Source: JBKBKN01 sp046294625
Lineage (GTDB): Bacteria > Bacteroidota > Bacteroidia > M30B66
Reading direction: 5' to 3'
Length of the DNA stretch: 64,000 nt
Assembly (NCBI GenBank): GCA_046294625.1
Contig: JBKBKN010000014.1
Span: 28,499 to 92,498, forward strand
Part shown: one piece after another, positions 41,855-52,796 of the stretch
Position numbering within the stretch: position 1 is the stretch's first letter
How the letters are laid out: the number at the start of each line of letters is the position of its first letter
Notes under the pieces: model-generated
Database searches by the model: none
What the model was told of the DNA's origin: nothing
Seen by the model: the letters and a program-made list of their open reading frames with translations, nothing else
Translations under genes and position numbers: made by a program

Positions 41855-43675
41855 CTACATTTTAACAAAACGATGGTTGAATATCATTTTTTGTTCATCC
41901 AATAACTGAATGTGGTAAAGTCCAGGAATAAAATCATGCAGATCGACACTTAAATTACCCTGCTCATTTAACACGATTTTTTCATTGAACAATATTCGAC
42001 CTTGAACATCAATGATGAACACATGCAGAATTCGATGCAGGGTTTGGTTGGATTGGATAAAAATCTGATCCTTCGCAGGGTTGGGATACAAAGAAAACTG
42101 CGCCTTACTGATGTTGTTAACCCCAACAGTGCTGTGAACATAGGGTTGCGAAATGTTTGTACAACCAAACTCATTGCTCACCAATAAGCTGTATGAACCA
42201 TCTTGCTGGGGATTGTGGGTGGTTCCTGTTGCTCCGGCAATAGGGTTTTCTTCAAAATACCATTGCAGGTCAAATCCGGGAACAATATTCGTAAACAAGG
42301 TATTGCTTCCCGAATTATAGAACACGGAAGGTACTGGAGGAACAGGATTGAAGCTGATATTCACTGGATCAGAAAAACTGCTGCAACCATTCTCATCACC
42401 AATCTCTAAACTGATTTCATTGTTATTATTTACAATAAATGTAGTTGAATTGGCATTAATCACAGGAATTCCATCTCTATACCATTGCATGAAAAATGCA
42501 GTGTCAGCTTGGAAAACGATAGGCTCTCCGGCGCAAAATTCTGTTGCAGGCATACCGGTCCAGTTTTTCAAAGGTGGCTCGGGAGAAGCGTGCACGACAA
42601 CATAGTCTGTATCACTTTGGGTTACAAATACCTGAGTTCCGATGGTGAAGGAACCAACAGTGTGCGGTGTAGAGAAATTATAGCTACCGGTTCCATTAAT
42701 GGTTATTACAGCGGTTCCAAGAAAATCGTCGGGCGAACCGAGTGGCGGACCCAAATCTTCGTCCCAAAAGCTGATGCTGATTGCAGGTGTGGTGATCACA
42801 TAGCTCAGATTGGTAAAGTTGGCAGTAAGCTGATTGTTGATGGTGGGCGATTGCACGGTAACCCCATCATTGGTTAATCTAAAAAACAAATCAGGAGCAC
42901 CAATGCATCCAAAAATATTAGGCTCTTCGATATCGCCGCACCATTGATTGGTTGTGGCTGTTACCGTGAGCGACGTCAACACATAATTGAACAAGGTGGT
43001 GGTGAGCACCACTTGATGAGAGTCCGGCTGGTTAAACATGTATTCCACATTTTGCCCGCTAAGGCTTTCTGTTCCATTTATCTGCCAAGTGTAGCTCACC
43101 GGCCTAAAGTCATCGGTAATAATGCCTTGAAAACTGGTACTCACACTGTCGCAACCCGAAGCAGGATTAAAAGTGAAGCCTGAATTTCCACCTGCACCCG
43201 GATTAATGGTTAGTGGCAAAGTAAATGTTTGATTGGAAATAGTGCTTATGGGCGCGCTCACGGATACTGCGACATTTACTGAAATCACGAAATTGCCTGC
43301 AAAGGTGGGAATGCCACAGATTTTCACACAGCCACGATGTGTATTTTCATTAGATGTGATTTGATAGGTATTGTTTGGCGAGCTCGATTGCCAGGTCACA
43401 CCTAAGGGCAATCCGCTTACAGATGAAATAATTAGCTGAGATACAGTCACAGTAACTCCTGCTGAAGGCTCAAAAAATTGATTAGGAAGATAAAATGTGA
43501 TGTCTGCATCATAGAACTCACCCTGCGTGCCTTGAGGCAATACTTCGGGGCAAAGTGTCGGTCCAGGTGGATTTGCTGAGCAGTTGGTGTTGATGATACA
43601 GCCTTCACATTGAGCATTTACCAACTGAAACGACACTAGGAGAAAAAAGCAAAATATAAGTTTCTTCATACGCAA
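41855..43675 (-). CDS. T9SS type A surface protein with beta-sandwich domains
   Basis: A protein of 606 residues with a signal peptide (about 1-21, ending LVNAQ) and a Cys-rich start (CEGCIINTNC). Beta-sandwich modules follow: about 35-160 resembles putative Ig-like folds, and a PKD-like strand pair is at YTWQINGTESLSGQ. A region near 255-330 (CIGAPDLFFRLTN, ISFWDEDLGPPLGSPDDFLG) has the look of a C2-like calcium module. Two Ig-like blocks (about 365-505) precede the type A sorting tail (FSLYPNPAKDQIF, DVQGRILFNEK, GLYHIQLL). It is exported through T9SS; no enzymatic motif is seen. Either of the two Met at 43675 and 43669 could be the start. Confidence 0.75.
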   Translation of the reverse strand: MRMKKLIFCFFLLVSFQLVNAQCEGCIINTNCSANPPGPTLCPEVLPQGTQGEFYDADITFYLPNQFFEPSAGVTVTVSQLIISSVSGLPLGVTWQSSSPNNTYQITSNENTHRGCVKICGIPTFAGNFVISVNVAVSVSAPISTISNQTFTLPLTINPGAGGNSGFTFNPASGCDSVSTSFQGIITDDFRPVSYTWQINGTESLSGQNVEYMFNQPDSHQVVLTTTLFNYVLTSLTVTATTNQWCGDIEEPNIFGCIGAPDLFFRLTNDGVTVQSPTINNQLTANFTNLSYVITTPAISISFWDEDLGPPLGSPDDFLGTAVITINGTGSYNFSTPHTVGSFTIGTQVFVTQSDTDYVVVHASPEPPLKNWTGMPATEFCAGEPIVFQADTAFFMQWYRDGIPVINANSTTFIVNNNNEISLEIGDENGCSSFSDPVNISFNPVPPVPSVFYNSGSNTLFTNIVPGFDLQWYFEENPIAGATGTTHNPQQDGSYSLLVSNEFGCTNISQPYVHSTVGVNNISKAQFSLYPNPAKDQIFIQSNQTLHRILHVFIIDVQGRILFNEKIVLNEQGNLSVDLHDFIPGLYHIQLLDEQKMIFNHRFVKM

Positions 43676-43729
43676 TGTTTAATTCGTTCAATGATATTCA
43701 AAAATATCACAAATTTGGTTTCGGCAAAC

Positions 43730-44338
43730 ATGGGGTTAATTATCAATTATTCAAATCTGTTGGAAGCCGGAGTGGACGAAGCTGGAAGAGGCTGTCTTGC
43801 AGGCCCGGTTGTTGCTGCCGCTGTTGTTTTACCTCCTGATTTTGTGCATGAAGATTTGAATGATTCCAAGCAGCTGAATGCAAGAACAAGAGAAAAATTA
43901 AGAGTAGAAATTGAGCTAAATGCTTTAGCCTGGTCGGTGCAAATGGTACATGCAAATGAGATTGACCAAATCAATATACTAAGAGCCACCTTCAAAGCCA
44001 TGAATATGGCCATCTTGTCACTTCAGGTTCGACCGGAGTTTTTAATTATTGATGGCAACAGATTCAGAACAGAGCTTAATATCCCGTACCAATGTATTGT
44101 TGGCGGTGATGCCAAGTATCAATCTATTGCGGCAGCATCTATTCTGGCGAAGACCTACCGCGATGATTACATGGTTAAGATGCATCAGAATCACCCACAA
44201 TATGGATGGGATAAGAATAAGGGCTATGGAACCATTTTTCATCGCAGAGCTATTACAGAAATTGGTTTATGTGCTGAGCACAGGCATACGTTTAGGTTAA
44301 AAGAAAACCAGCTCAGTCTATTTCAAAACCCAATTTGA
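43730..44338 (+). CDS. rnhB: Ribonuclease HII
   Basis: A protein of about 202 residues. It removes ribonucleotides and RNA from RNA/DNA hybrids. The signature VDEAGRGCLAGPVVAAAVVL near the N-terminus supplies the first catalytic Asp-Glu, DDSKQLNARTREKL the following loop, and DGNRF plus SIAAASILAKTYRDDYM the remaining acidic residues. I chose ATG 43730 because most family members start shortly before the signature; an in-frame ATG at 43691 would add 13 residues. Confidence 0.93.
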   Translation: MGLIINYSNLLEAGVDEAGRGCLAGPVVAAAVVLPPDFVHEDLNDSKQLNARTREKLRVEIELNALAWSVQMVHANEIDQINILRATFKAMNMAILSLQVRPEFLIIDGNRFRTELNIPYQCIVGGDAKYQSIAAASILAKTYRDDYMVKMHQNHPQYGWDKNKGYGTIFHRRAITEIGLCAEHRHTFRLKENQLSLFQNPI

Positions 44339-44415
44339 CCTTCTCACCTTTTTGTGGTATTTCCATTCAAGTGTCTAAGTATGTAATTTTAACCAAATTT
44401 TAAGACTTGAATATA

Positions 44416-46188
44416 ATGCTACCCACTACCCCAAAGCCTTTCTATTCAAAGTCTAAGAGAAGCCCGATGATACCAAGTCCTGTTTCTTTTAGATGGACTT
44501 TAATCATGGCTGTTTTTCTCAGGGCGGCATTTTCCTTTGCCCAAATGGAGCCTGATTCTATTCAAAAAGCGGAAAAAAAGAAATGGCTTGGTATGTCTTC
44601 TGGGATAACGCTTTCAGCACAGTTTTATAGAACCAATGTAAATAATCCCCGTCAGCAGCCTTTTATGTATTCTATAGCAGGTTCTCCTGCATTGGATATT
44701 AAGGGGGTGAGCATGCCCTTTAATGTGATCTATAGCAATCAGGTATTCACCTATCAGCAGCCTTTCAATCAGTTTGGTATTTCCCCCACTTTCAAATATG
44801 GAACTTTGTATTTGGGCAATAGCAGTGTGCGATTTTCTAATTACACGCTTGCCGGTCAGCGCTTTGGTGGGGTGGGTGGCGATTTGCAGTTTAAATGGTT
44901 ACGAATTGGCGGCATCTATGGTCAGTTGCGACGTCAGGTGGCACCAATCGGTGCGCTGAACGATCCACTTACCTTTATCAATGAAGCAGAAACACAGGCT
45001 TTTCGTCGTCGAGGTTATGCCGTGAAACTTGGTTTTGGAAATCGAAACCAGTTTGTGGACTTTATTTATTTCAAATCCTTTGATGTAATTCCTAAAGATT
45101 TTAATCAAAGTGATTGGGAAGTGCAACCAGTTGAAAATGCCATTTTCGGTATTCATTCTTTTTTCAGAATTGGTAAAAAACTTGCTTTCAAGAACGATTG
45201 GGCAGTGAGTGCCTTCACGCGTAATGCCTTGGCCGATACTTTGGAAATAGAAAATGAGCAACTGCGCAACATGGCGCGCAAGGTATTACTGCCTACCGTA
45301 ACCACCAATATCAGAATAGCCGGAGAAAGTAGCTTAAAGTGGATTCACAAGCTGATTTCACCTTCTATTGCTTACAAGAGAGTGGAACTCGATTATACAT
45401 CTACCGGAGCTTATTTTTTTCTTACCGATATTCAACAATACACTGCCGGTCTTCAACTCAATCTAATGAAGCATAAATTGACCGCCAATGGAAGTTTTGG
45501 GCGACAATTGGATAATTTACAGAAGCAGCGCCTGCGGACTTCATTTCGTAATATTGGGAATCTGAATTTGAATTTCAACCCATCGAACAAGTGGGGTATG
45601 AGCATGGTCTATACCAATTTTGGCATCATACAGAGCCCCTTGCCTACCGCGATAACAGATACTAACCGGATTAATCAGGTAAACAACAGTTTCACCTTTA
45701 TTCCTCGCTACAGTATTCAAAAAACACGATCTCATCACAATTTCAATTTCGTGGCAGGCTATAATGCGATGAGCAATTTGGGAGCATCAATCGGCGATGC
45801 GGCTAACCTGACTTGCTACAACCTTAATTTAAACTATCACGTGAATCTGATTGATTTATTGGTAAATGCAGGAGCTACGCCGAGTTACATCAGCACTCGA
45901 ACTATTGCCGGCGAATTTGTAGCCAGAGGGATGAGTGTGAACGGTGGCAAAGCGTTCTTCAAGAATCAGCTTTCCTTCAATTATGTTTTTGGTTTGTATG
46001 CCAATAGCTTTAATGGAGCTGCCAATGGTAGCACAGTTACCCAATTGCTATCATTCAATTGTCATGTGCCGAGATGGCCTGGTATTTCACTCAATATGCA
46101 GCATATTAATAACCGAACCATCGACCAAACAGCGGTTCCTGCTTTTAAGGAACTAATTGCCACTGTTTCGGTTAGCCATAGATTCTAA
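44416..46188 (+). CDS. Outer-membrane beta-barrel protein, first gene of the giant-surface-protein operon
   Basis: About 590 residues. The signal peptide follows a 17-residue basic leader (SFRWTLIMAVFLRAAFSFAQ); an ATG at 44467 would start just before it. The rest is almost entirely amphipathic beta strands with aromatic girdles (GTLYLGNSSVRFSNYTL, FTFIPRYSIQKTRSHHNFNF) and ends in the aromatic residue of SVSHRF. That is the C-terminal signal used for outer-membrane insertion by the BAM machinery. The next gene starts three bases after the stop. It may anchor, export or fold the large protein. I know of no characterised member with this sequence. Confidence 0.72.
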   Translation: MLPTTPKPFYSKSKRSPMIPSPVSFRWTLIMAVFLRAAFSFAQMEPDSIQKAEKKKWLGMSSGITLSAQFYRTNVNNPRQQPFMYSIAGSPALDIKGVSMPFNVIYSNQVFTYQQPFNQFGISPTFKYGTLYLGNSSVRFSNYTLAGQRFGGVGGDLQFKWLRIGGIYGQLRRQVAPIGALNDPLTFINEAETQAFRRRGYAVKLGFGNRNQFVDFIYFKSFDVIPKDFNQSDWEVQPVENAIFGIHSFFRIGKKLAFKNDWAVSAFTRNALADTLEIENEQLRNMARKVLLPTVTTNIRIAGESSLKWIHKLISPSIAYKRVELDYTSTGAYFFLTDIQQYTAGLQLNLMKHKLTANGSFGRQLDNLQKQRLRTSFRNIGNLNLNFNPSNKWGMSMVYTNFGIIQSPLPTAITDTNRINQVNNSFTFIPRYSIQKTRSHHNFNFVAGYNAMSNLGASIGDAANLTCYNLNLNYHVNLIDLLVNAGATPSYISTRTIAGEFVARGMSVNGGKAFFKNQLSFNYVFGLYANSFNGAANGSTVTQLLSFNCHVPRWPGISLNMQHINNRTIDQTAVPAFKELIATVSVSHRF

Positions 46189-46191
46189 GCC

Positions 46192-49100
46192 ATGAAAAAG
46201 TTTATCACCCTCCTCACGATCATTATTAATCTGCAGCTTTTTGCTCAGAATCAGGTAAATGTAAATGTGGTGATTCCGCCACCTTTCACACCATTTCTTT
46301 CCGACTACACCCAATTTGGTGGGCAAAATGTAATCACACTGACCAATACCACGTCTAATGTGCTTCAGATTAAGCTTGTAGGCTCTGTCACCGGAGAAGA
46401 CAATGGACTTTTCCTTTTTACAAAGAGTAGTTACACCCCGCCCGCACCGATTGTTCTGGCGCCTTTTCAGACTTACACGGTTACGGCATCTTCTCCATCG
46501 AAAGATTTTCTCACCGAAGCCAATACTGAAAGCAATCTTTCACAACAGCAAAGAGATGTGATATTAGCATCTGGTGTGCTACCTGAAGGAACTTATAAAT
46601 TGTGCGTAAGAGCGGTTGATTATTTCTCCAATCAACCTTATTCTGACCCCGATTTAGGATGCTCATTTATTTTTATCAATTTTCCACTACCGCCCATTTT
46701 ATTAAATCCCATTTGCCACAGCGAAGTGCAGAACCCATTTCCATCATTTAACTGGACCCCGGTGATAGCAAGTGGATCTTTTATTATGTATGATTTGTAC
46801 ATTCTACGCTTGCTGCCTACACAAATTCCTGATGATGCAATGTGGCTTGCTGTAGCATCTAATGTCGGGAATCCCATCAAAATATCCAACCTTGTTGCCC
46901 CTGTTTATCAATATAAACCCTATGATCTTCCGTTGGTTCCGGGTCAAACATATGCTTGGTGTGTGGTGGCGAGAGATATCTCCAATCAGATAGTACTAGC
47001 CAATCAGGGTAGGAGCGAAGTTTGCACATTCACCTACAATCCACCATCACCGCCTCAGGTTAATGATCCACCTGTTACACAGTCAGGTGGTGGCGTTTTA
47101 CCGGGATTTAGTCTGAATAATACCAGTGTCAGCGGAAAAATTCTGTATCGCTATTATAACAATGAAAATTTCGGTGATCCGGGAAATCCGGCTTATAACC
47201 CAAGCATCACTGTGCATGACGAGCCTAAGAATGCGCAAGAATTAGCGCTTATGCTGGGGTTTAGTCAAAACTCTGGCAATATGGTGCAGAACAATGCTCA
47301 AAATTTGGGTGGACAAGCCGCCAGCGGGAATCTAGGTCTGATACAAACTGTTGGTTATCAAAACCTTGTCGGACAAATGCCTAGTACTACTACAAATAGC
47401 ATGTTCAAAGGAAAAATTGAGATTGACCCTTCAAAAAAGTATTTGTATGAAAATACGCTCAGTATAGCAGGTGCTGATCCTTTACGTAAAACCAGCGTGT
47501 CTTTATATTTAGAGTATGTTGCACTTAAGCGCACTGAGGGTTCAAACTCCACATATTTTCAGATCATTCCGGCCGATCAGGCAGTTATGATGCGCACCGA
47601 TATTGCTAAGCACAGTGGTCATTACGACCCGCAACTTAAAGTGGTTCAAGTACCAAATTATTTTTCCGGTGGAACCAAATATGAATACAGCCGACCTACC
47701 GGCTCTGAGTTGCTTGCGACAGCCATTACCGATAATGACGGCAATTTTACTTTCAATTTCGACCTAACCGAAAACACAGGTTTGTTAGCCAAAGGACCAA
47801 TCACATTAAAATATTACAAACTCAACAACCCAAATATCAATGAGAGCAATGTGTTTGTCCATCCCTTGGATATGATTCACAATCCGGTTCAAAACATTAT
47901 GAATCCCGCACAAGACATCACCAACCAATTCAATCAGGTGGTTAATGGAGGGTCTGTGAATGTATTTGGAAACACGCAATTGCAGGGAAATCAGGGATGG
48001 GGCAATCAGACCAACTTGTTGAATTCCCCTGCCGGCAATACCCCGAATTTGAATAAAAACCTGAACAAAGGGGTGAAAGGTCCGGCCGGAGAAATTATTT
48101 ATTTCCCTGATAATGTTGATATTATTGAATGGATGAGTTATTCTGTGAATCACCTATTCAAAGTGCTCCGCATCAGGGTGAACGACCCTTACTTTTGCCA
48201 TCCGGATATTTTGATTTTTGCCCAGCCTGGTGATCAACTTTCCTTACCACCCGTAGTTAGTTTTGTTAATTCTTTTAATCTGGAGCTTAATCTAAAAGCA
48301 GGGGGCTTAGTAGCCGATGACCCAATTCTTGCACCCGGTGAGCCGATTAGCAATTTTTCGGTTCGCCTTGGCAGACAGAAATCATTCTGGCAAAGCCGCC
48401 CCGAGAATTTTCCGCTGCATGAAGGCATGGATTTGCAGCCGGAGTCCTATTTTCAAATTAACAGCACCACACCGCATTTCCATTCTAGCCCGACGGCGAA
48501 CAAATCGGGTGAGTTTAAATTTACTTCATTTGATGTATCAAAGAGTGATGGTAAAGTATTGTTTAAAAACTTGGTAAAGAGTAAACAAAGCATTACTCAT
48601 GACACTCACTATTTCGAAGTGGAATTTCCACTCACCACCACTTATAATTACACCGGTTCGTGGGGCACTTATCGGATGCTGACTAATGCCTTCCAGTTTG
48701 GAAACGAGTTGCAGCCTCCTGTACCACACAGTTATAATTTCAAACCCGATAAAGCAGAAGTTACAGTGAAGCTCGAACCGCGCAAACCTGAGCTTTTGCT
48801 TCGAACCGTGGTACAAAGCAATATTGAGCGCTCACCTTTAGCAGGCGTTCAGGCTTATTTGCTGGAATATAACCGCAACAACAATCAGAACACATTTAGC
48901 TATGCTAATTTCCGATTACTCTATACAGACGAAAACGGTTATGCCCCCTTTGAAAATTTGAGCCAAAGTTTCAATCCTGCCGGTGGCTTGGAGAATCCCT
49001 ATCGAAGGGTGATGTTGGTTAAAAATGGCTATCGAACCGAATATCGGCCCACGAATGTGGCCAATCCGGGCAATGTGCAATCAAACTATTTGCAGCCCGC

Positions 49101-52100
49101 AAAGAAAGGACAGCGACAAAACCTGAATGAGATTTTAATGGAAGGTAATGCAACTGTTTCTGGATTTGTAAAAGACGAGTTTGATAATCCGGTTTTGGCT
49201 TTAATTAAAATAGGAGACGGACCATTTCAGATGACCAATATGAGCACAATAAGCACTGGTTATAATAATCCGGTACTATCCAATGGGGAAGATTTACCTC
49301 CATCACCGGAAATGAATCCTTCGCAAGTGTTTGGCATGTTTGACGCAGGAATGTTTGCCGGACAGCTTCTTTCACCTTCAGGTGGTACGTCAAGCGGACA
49401 GGGTTTCGGAACCTTTAATATTAATCAAATCAGTGCTCCAACCGTTAATGTAGGTGGTTTTCTTCCATCTAATGATGTCACGATAACTATGTCTAACTTA
49501 AACTACTCGCGTTTTGTGATGAACGCCCCTGCCACAGGTGGCAACACGCGAGTAATCGTTATTCCAATGTCTGATCAGTATTTCCCTGATACTTTTTATG
49601 TGAATATTCAGCCCTCTCAGCAAATTGTAAATATTGGAACATTCAAGGTTTATGAAAAGGCGCATCGGGTGCAGATAAATGTGACTCGCAATGCGAATGC
49701 AATAGCTGACTTGCCATCAGTAAATGCCATTGTGCAGGTGGGTGAGCATACTACTCAAACCAATAACCAAGGTAGTGCGAACTTCAGATTCACCACACCT
49801 GACTCTTACTTTAGGGTGTTTATAAAGGATGGAAATTTTGTTCCAATTGAGGTGTATCGACACTTGCCAATTTCCAAAAAATATGTAGTTTGGAACTATT
49901 CCGTGGAGCAAGGCAGAGCGGTAAGTGGTACTGTTAAAGATGCCTCTACACAAGAGCCTATTGCGGGAGCAAGAGTGTTTGCACAAACCGGCACCACTCA
50001 ATATGGCCAAACTTTGGTACAAACCTTCACCAATGCTCAGGGCTATTATGAATTGCAAGGCGTGCCCATGAATCAGGTGCAAATTCATGCCACGAAATCA
50101 GGTGCCAATCCTTCTTATCTTGGAACAATCCAGTCACTCAATATTCAACAGTCCGGATCGGCGGTCATTCATTTCGAATTGGAACGATTCGCCGATTTGA
50201 ACATTGCCAAAATCTTTGGCTTTGATGTGGAACTTATCGCAGCTGCAAAAAGTGGAAACGAATGGATTTGTCAGGGAGCCTTCGTTCAGCTTAAAGAAAG
50301 CGGTAATTTCAAACCTTACGATCCCAATACACGCGTTCGTTTTTATGGTTTAAGGGTTAAAGCAAGTCAGCAAAACGATGCTAATGGTATTCCTTTCGCA
50401 GAGCCGGTTAACAATGAACTTATTACTATGGAAAACATGGTTAGGTTCAGACTCTTCAATAGTTTTCTGGTGGATTTGAGAAGCGATAGACCAAGTGGTA
50501 TCTTACACAAAATAGTGGTGGAAAAGCGCGACAATCTGCAAGGTGCTTTTCGTGGAAGGCTACTCACCGATTTAGAGTCTTTCCGATTCTCCTTTAATTA
50601 TGCGGGTGAATTCTACATTAGCGACAACACATCTACTGTTTCATGGGCACCATATCAATCGGTTTCCACAACACTTCAACCTACAAAATACATTGTGATG
50701 AACCGAGGTGTTGGAAATGCTGCAAATGATATTAGCTTTAATATTCATAATTTCAATGCGAAAGCAGACAGAGAATCATCCTTTATTGATAAGGATAAAG
50801 TAAACTTAAAAACGTTCATTTATCCGCAACTTCAGCTAGCTGGAAATGTCGAAGTAGATGCCGGAAACATTATTGTTACTCCTGCTGGTATTTCTATTTC
50901 CAATCAAGGGCATCAGATCACCTTCAACTTGGAGCAATGGGGCATCAGATCCACCAATGGATGGAATTATAGCATTCCGCATGGGGGCATTGTGATTCCC
51001 AAAGCCAGAATTACCACAAAAATGGTTGAAATTCCGGTAAACGACTTGATTTTACGTCCCAATCAATTGATAATGCCGGGAACAGGCGTAGAATTGAATA
51101 ATCTGATGCTTGGTGGCGGAACCACCAAGTTACATCAGTATCCCAACACCACTGCTTTGCTTAATTTTGATCCGGCTTGTTCTTACGATTTAGGTCCGCA
51201 CTGGCGTTTTACCATTGTGCGAACACCAAGTAGCCAGCCGGCTTGCTATATTCAAGGATTAAAAGGATTTAGTGCAAGCGATAAAATTGACATTGGCGCC
51301 TTCACGATATTCAGCAACAACAGCTCATTAGTGCAGCCGATCAATCAAATCAAACGTTTTCATAATATTGTTGATTTTGACATTCAGAATATTGAAAATG
51401 GCCCCGATGCGGTCGATATCGTCGGCGCACTCTACACCGGAATTCCGGGTGTGACACCGCCGACCATGGTGGTAGAATATAAAAAATCCGGTAACAGCCA
51501 TAACAGGCGCGTTAAAAGCATTGATCTTGTACTTGAAACACCCGGCAAAATCTTTTTCAATGGCTATGTGGGGAATGAACATTACAAACTGGAAGACAAC
51601 TATTTTGAAGCCAATGGGGCAATGGTGTTTGAAAACGATGATCCAAACGATGGTAAAAACATTCCCTTGGTTGGTCGTTTGATTAAAACGCCAAGCCAAA
51701 CAAGACTGATGATTCCGAAGTTGAAAAACGACAATACTGATGCCGCTTTTCAATATATCAACATGGCTGAAGGGGGAGGTCGTTTGAAAGTAATCAATGG
51801 AGAACAGCGCGTGATGGGTGGACAATGGAATGTGATGTCCTACACAGCCGATTTAATTACGCCTAACACAACTGATGGCTTGCAATCGCGCCGACTCGAT
51901 TATGAAGTGAATGGTGCGGTGGAAGTTAAAAAGTCAGGTAGCAATGCAGTGAAAATCGATAAAATCGACACGCCATTGGGCAATATGCAAATTGTATTTG
52001 ATTGGGAAAAAGCCATGTTTTTAGGAACACTCCAGTTGAATGTACCGATCAATATGAGTGTGATTCAGATACAAGACGGGTTGTTCGAAATTATGTTTTC

Positions 52101-52746
52101 CGGTCAGGGCTTCTATTTTGACTTGATGGGTAAAGTGCAGATACCTGCTATTGGTGAATTATTTAGCGTTAATGTTGGTTTTCTAACCGGTTATTGTCCC
52201 AAATTGCCACAGCAAGTGATCAAGCGTCATGAAGACATTATGTTTTTAATAGGAGTTCCTGATTACTTAAAAACTGATGGCATCAAGGGGGTTTACATTA
52301 ATGCGAATGCATCTCCTGAAATATTTAACTGGAGTGTAAGCGTTCCTCTTCCTTTGTTTTCTGTAGGATTTGGCGTAGGAGCAGGTGTTGATTTTAGCTT
52401 CTTGTTGCATTTTGGTACAGCTCAATCGGTACTAAATATTCAAGCCGCCGCCTATGCAAAGGCCTATGCAGGAGTGCAGGTGTTGGCTTGTACTTTCTGT
52501 GTTGGTGCCATGGCGCAGTTTATGGTTGATGGAACATTTCAATTTGCTCCCAGTGTTCAGGCTACTTTGAATGGATGTGGCTCATTCAGCATGATGGGGA
52601 GTTTCTGTGGGGTGGAAGCAAGCAAGGATATTGCATGCACTGTAAGGGCTAACTCAGCTACAAATTCTAAGCTAGATATTGGTTTGCAATGGTCATCTTG
52701 CAGCGGACCTTCTACTACCAAAAATGAAATAGATTGCGATTTTTAA
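46192..52746 (+). CDS. Giant cell-surface protein (2184 residues) without T9SS tail
   Basis: Signal peptide MKKFITLLTIIINLQLFAQ. Residues 20-290 form a conserved-looking beta module with PPPFTPFLSDYTQF, VLPEGTYKLCVRAVDY and SFNWTPVIASGSFIMYDLYI. It resembles what is annotated as a TANFOR domain (from memory, unchecked). Residues 290-680 are Asn/Gly/Pro-rich. Carboxypeptidase-regulatory-like Ig folds follow: VSGFVKDEFDNPVLALIKIG (about 985) and VSGTVKDASTQEPIAGARVF (about 1245). The C-terminal 130 residues have an odd small-residue, Cys-containing composition (SVGFGVGAGVDFSFLLHFG, CTFCVGAMAQF) and end in NEIDCDF. No YPNP-type or type B sorting tail is present, so export must rely on another route or a partner. 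The flanking barrel and FN3 genes are contiguous. Confidence 0.8.
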   Translation: MKKFITLLTIIINLQLFAQNQVNVNVVIPPPFTPFLSDYTQFGGQNVITLTNTTSNVLQIKLVGSVTGEDNGLFLFTKSSYTPPAPIVLAPFQTYTVTASSPSKDFLTEANTESNLSQQQRDVILASGVLPEGTYKLCVRAVDYFSNQPYSDPDLGCSFIFINFPLPPILLNPICHSEVQNPFPSFNWTPVIASGSFIMYDLYILRLLPTQIPDDAMWLAVASNVGNPIKISNLVAPVYQYKPYDLPLVPGQTYAWCVVARDISNQIVLANQGRSEVCTFTYNPPSPPQVNDPPVTQSGGGVLPGFSLNNTSVSGKILYRYYNNENFGDPGNPAYNPSITVHDEPKNAQELALMLGFSQNSGNMVQNNAQNLGGQAASGNLGLIQTVGYQNLVGQMPSTTTNSMFKGKIEIDPSKKYLYENTLSIAGADPLRKTSVSLYLEYVALKRTEGSNSTYFQIIPADQAVMMRTDIAKHSGHYDPQLKVVQVPNYFSGGTKYEYSRPTGSELLATAITDNDGNFTFNFDLTENTGLLAKGPITLKYYKLNNPNINESNVFVHPLDMIHNPVQNIMNPAQDITNQFNQVVNGGSVNVFGNTQLQGNQGWGNQTNLLNSPAGNTPNLNKNLNKGVKGPAGEIIYFPDNVDIIEWMSYSVNHLFKVLRIRVNDPYFCHPDILIFAQPGDQLSLPPVVSFVNSFNLELNLKAGGLVADDPILAPGEPISNFSVRLGRQKSFWQSRPENFPLHEGMDLQPESYFQINSTTPHFHSSPTANKSGEFKFTSFDVSKSDGKVLFKNLVKSKQSITHDTHYFEVEFPLTTTYNYTGSWGTYRMLTNAFQFGNELQPPVPHSYNFKPDKAEVTVKLEPRKPELLLRTVVQSNIERSPLAGVQAYLLEYNRNNNQNTFSYANFRLLYTDENGYAPFENLSQSFNPAGGLENPYRRVMLVKNGYRTEYRPTNVANPGNVQSNYLQPAKKGQRQNLNEILMEGNATVSGFVKDEFDNPVLALIKIGDGPFQMTNMSTISTGYNNPVLSNGEDLPPSPEMNPSQVFGMFDAGMFAGQLLSPSGGTSSGQGFGTFNINQISAPTVNVGGFLPSNDVTITMSNLNYSRFVMNAPATGGNTRVIVIPMSDQYFPDTFYVNIQPSQQIVNIGTFKVYEKAHRVQINVTRNANAIADLPSVNAIVQVGEHTTQTNNQGSANFRFTTPDSYFRVFIKDGNFVPIEVYRHLPISKKYVVWNYSVEQGRAVSGTVKDASTQEPIAGARVFAQTGTTQYGQTLVQTFTNAQGYYELQGVPMNQVQIHATKSGANPSYLGTIQSLNIQQSGSAVIHFELERFADLNIAKIFGFDVELIAAAKSGNEWICQGAFVQLKESGNFKPYDPNTRVRFYGLRVKASQQNDANGIPFAEPVNNELITMENMVRFRLFNSFLVDLRSDRPSGILHKIVVEKRDNLQGAFRGRLLTDLESFRFSFNYAGEFYISDNTSTVSWAPYQSVSTTLQPTKYIVMNRGVGNAANDISFNIHNFNAKADRESSFIDKDKVNLKTFIYPQLQLAGNVEVDAGNIIVTPAGISISNQGHQITFNLEQWGIRSTNGWNYSIPHGGIVIPKARITTKMVEIPVNDLILRPNQLIMPGTGVELNNLMLGGGTTKLHQYPNTTALLNFDPACSYDLGPHWRFTIVRTPSSQPACYIQGLKGFSASDKIDIGAFTIFSNNSSLVQPINQIKRFHNIVDFDIQNIENGPDAVDIVGALYTGIPGVTPPTMVVEYKKSGNSHNRRVKSIDLVLETPGKIFFNGYVGNEHYKLEDNYFEANGAMVFENDDPNDGKNIPLVGRLIKTPSQTRLMIPKLKNDNTDAAFQYINMAEGGGRLKVINGEQRVMGGQWNVMSYTADLITPNTTDGLQSRRLDYEVNGAVEVKKSGSNAVKIDKIDTPLGNMQIVFDWEKAMFLGTLQLNVPINMSVIQIQDGLFEIMFSGQGFYFDLMGKVQIPAIGELFSVNVGFLTGYCPKLPQQVIKRHEDIMFLIGVPDYLKTDGIKGVYINANASPEIFNWSVSVPLPLFSVGFGVGAGVDFSFLLHFGTAQSVLNIQAAAYAKAYAGVQVLACTFCVGAMAQFMVDGTFQFAPSVQATLNGCGSFSMMGSFCGVEASKDIACTVRANSATNSKLDIGLQWSSCSGPSTTKNEIDCDF

Positions 52747-52796
52747 AATATAAATATCCAGACTTCACGATGTGCTATTTAGAAAAACATAGAATT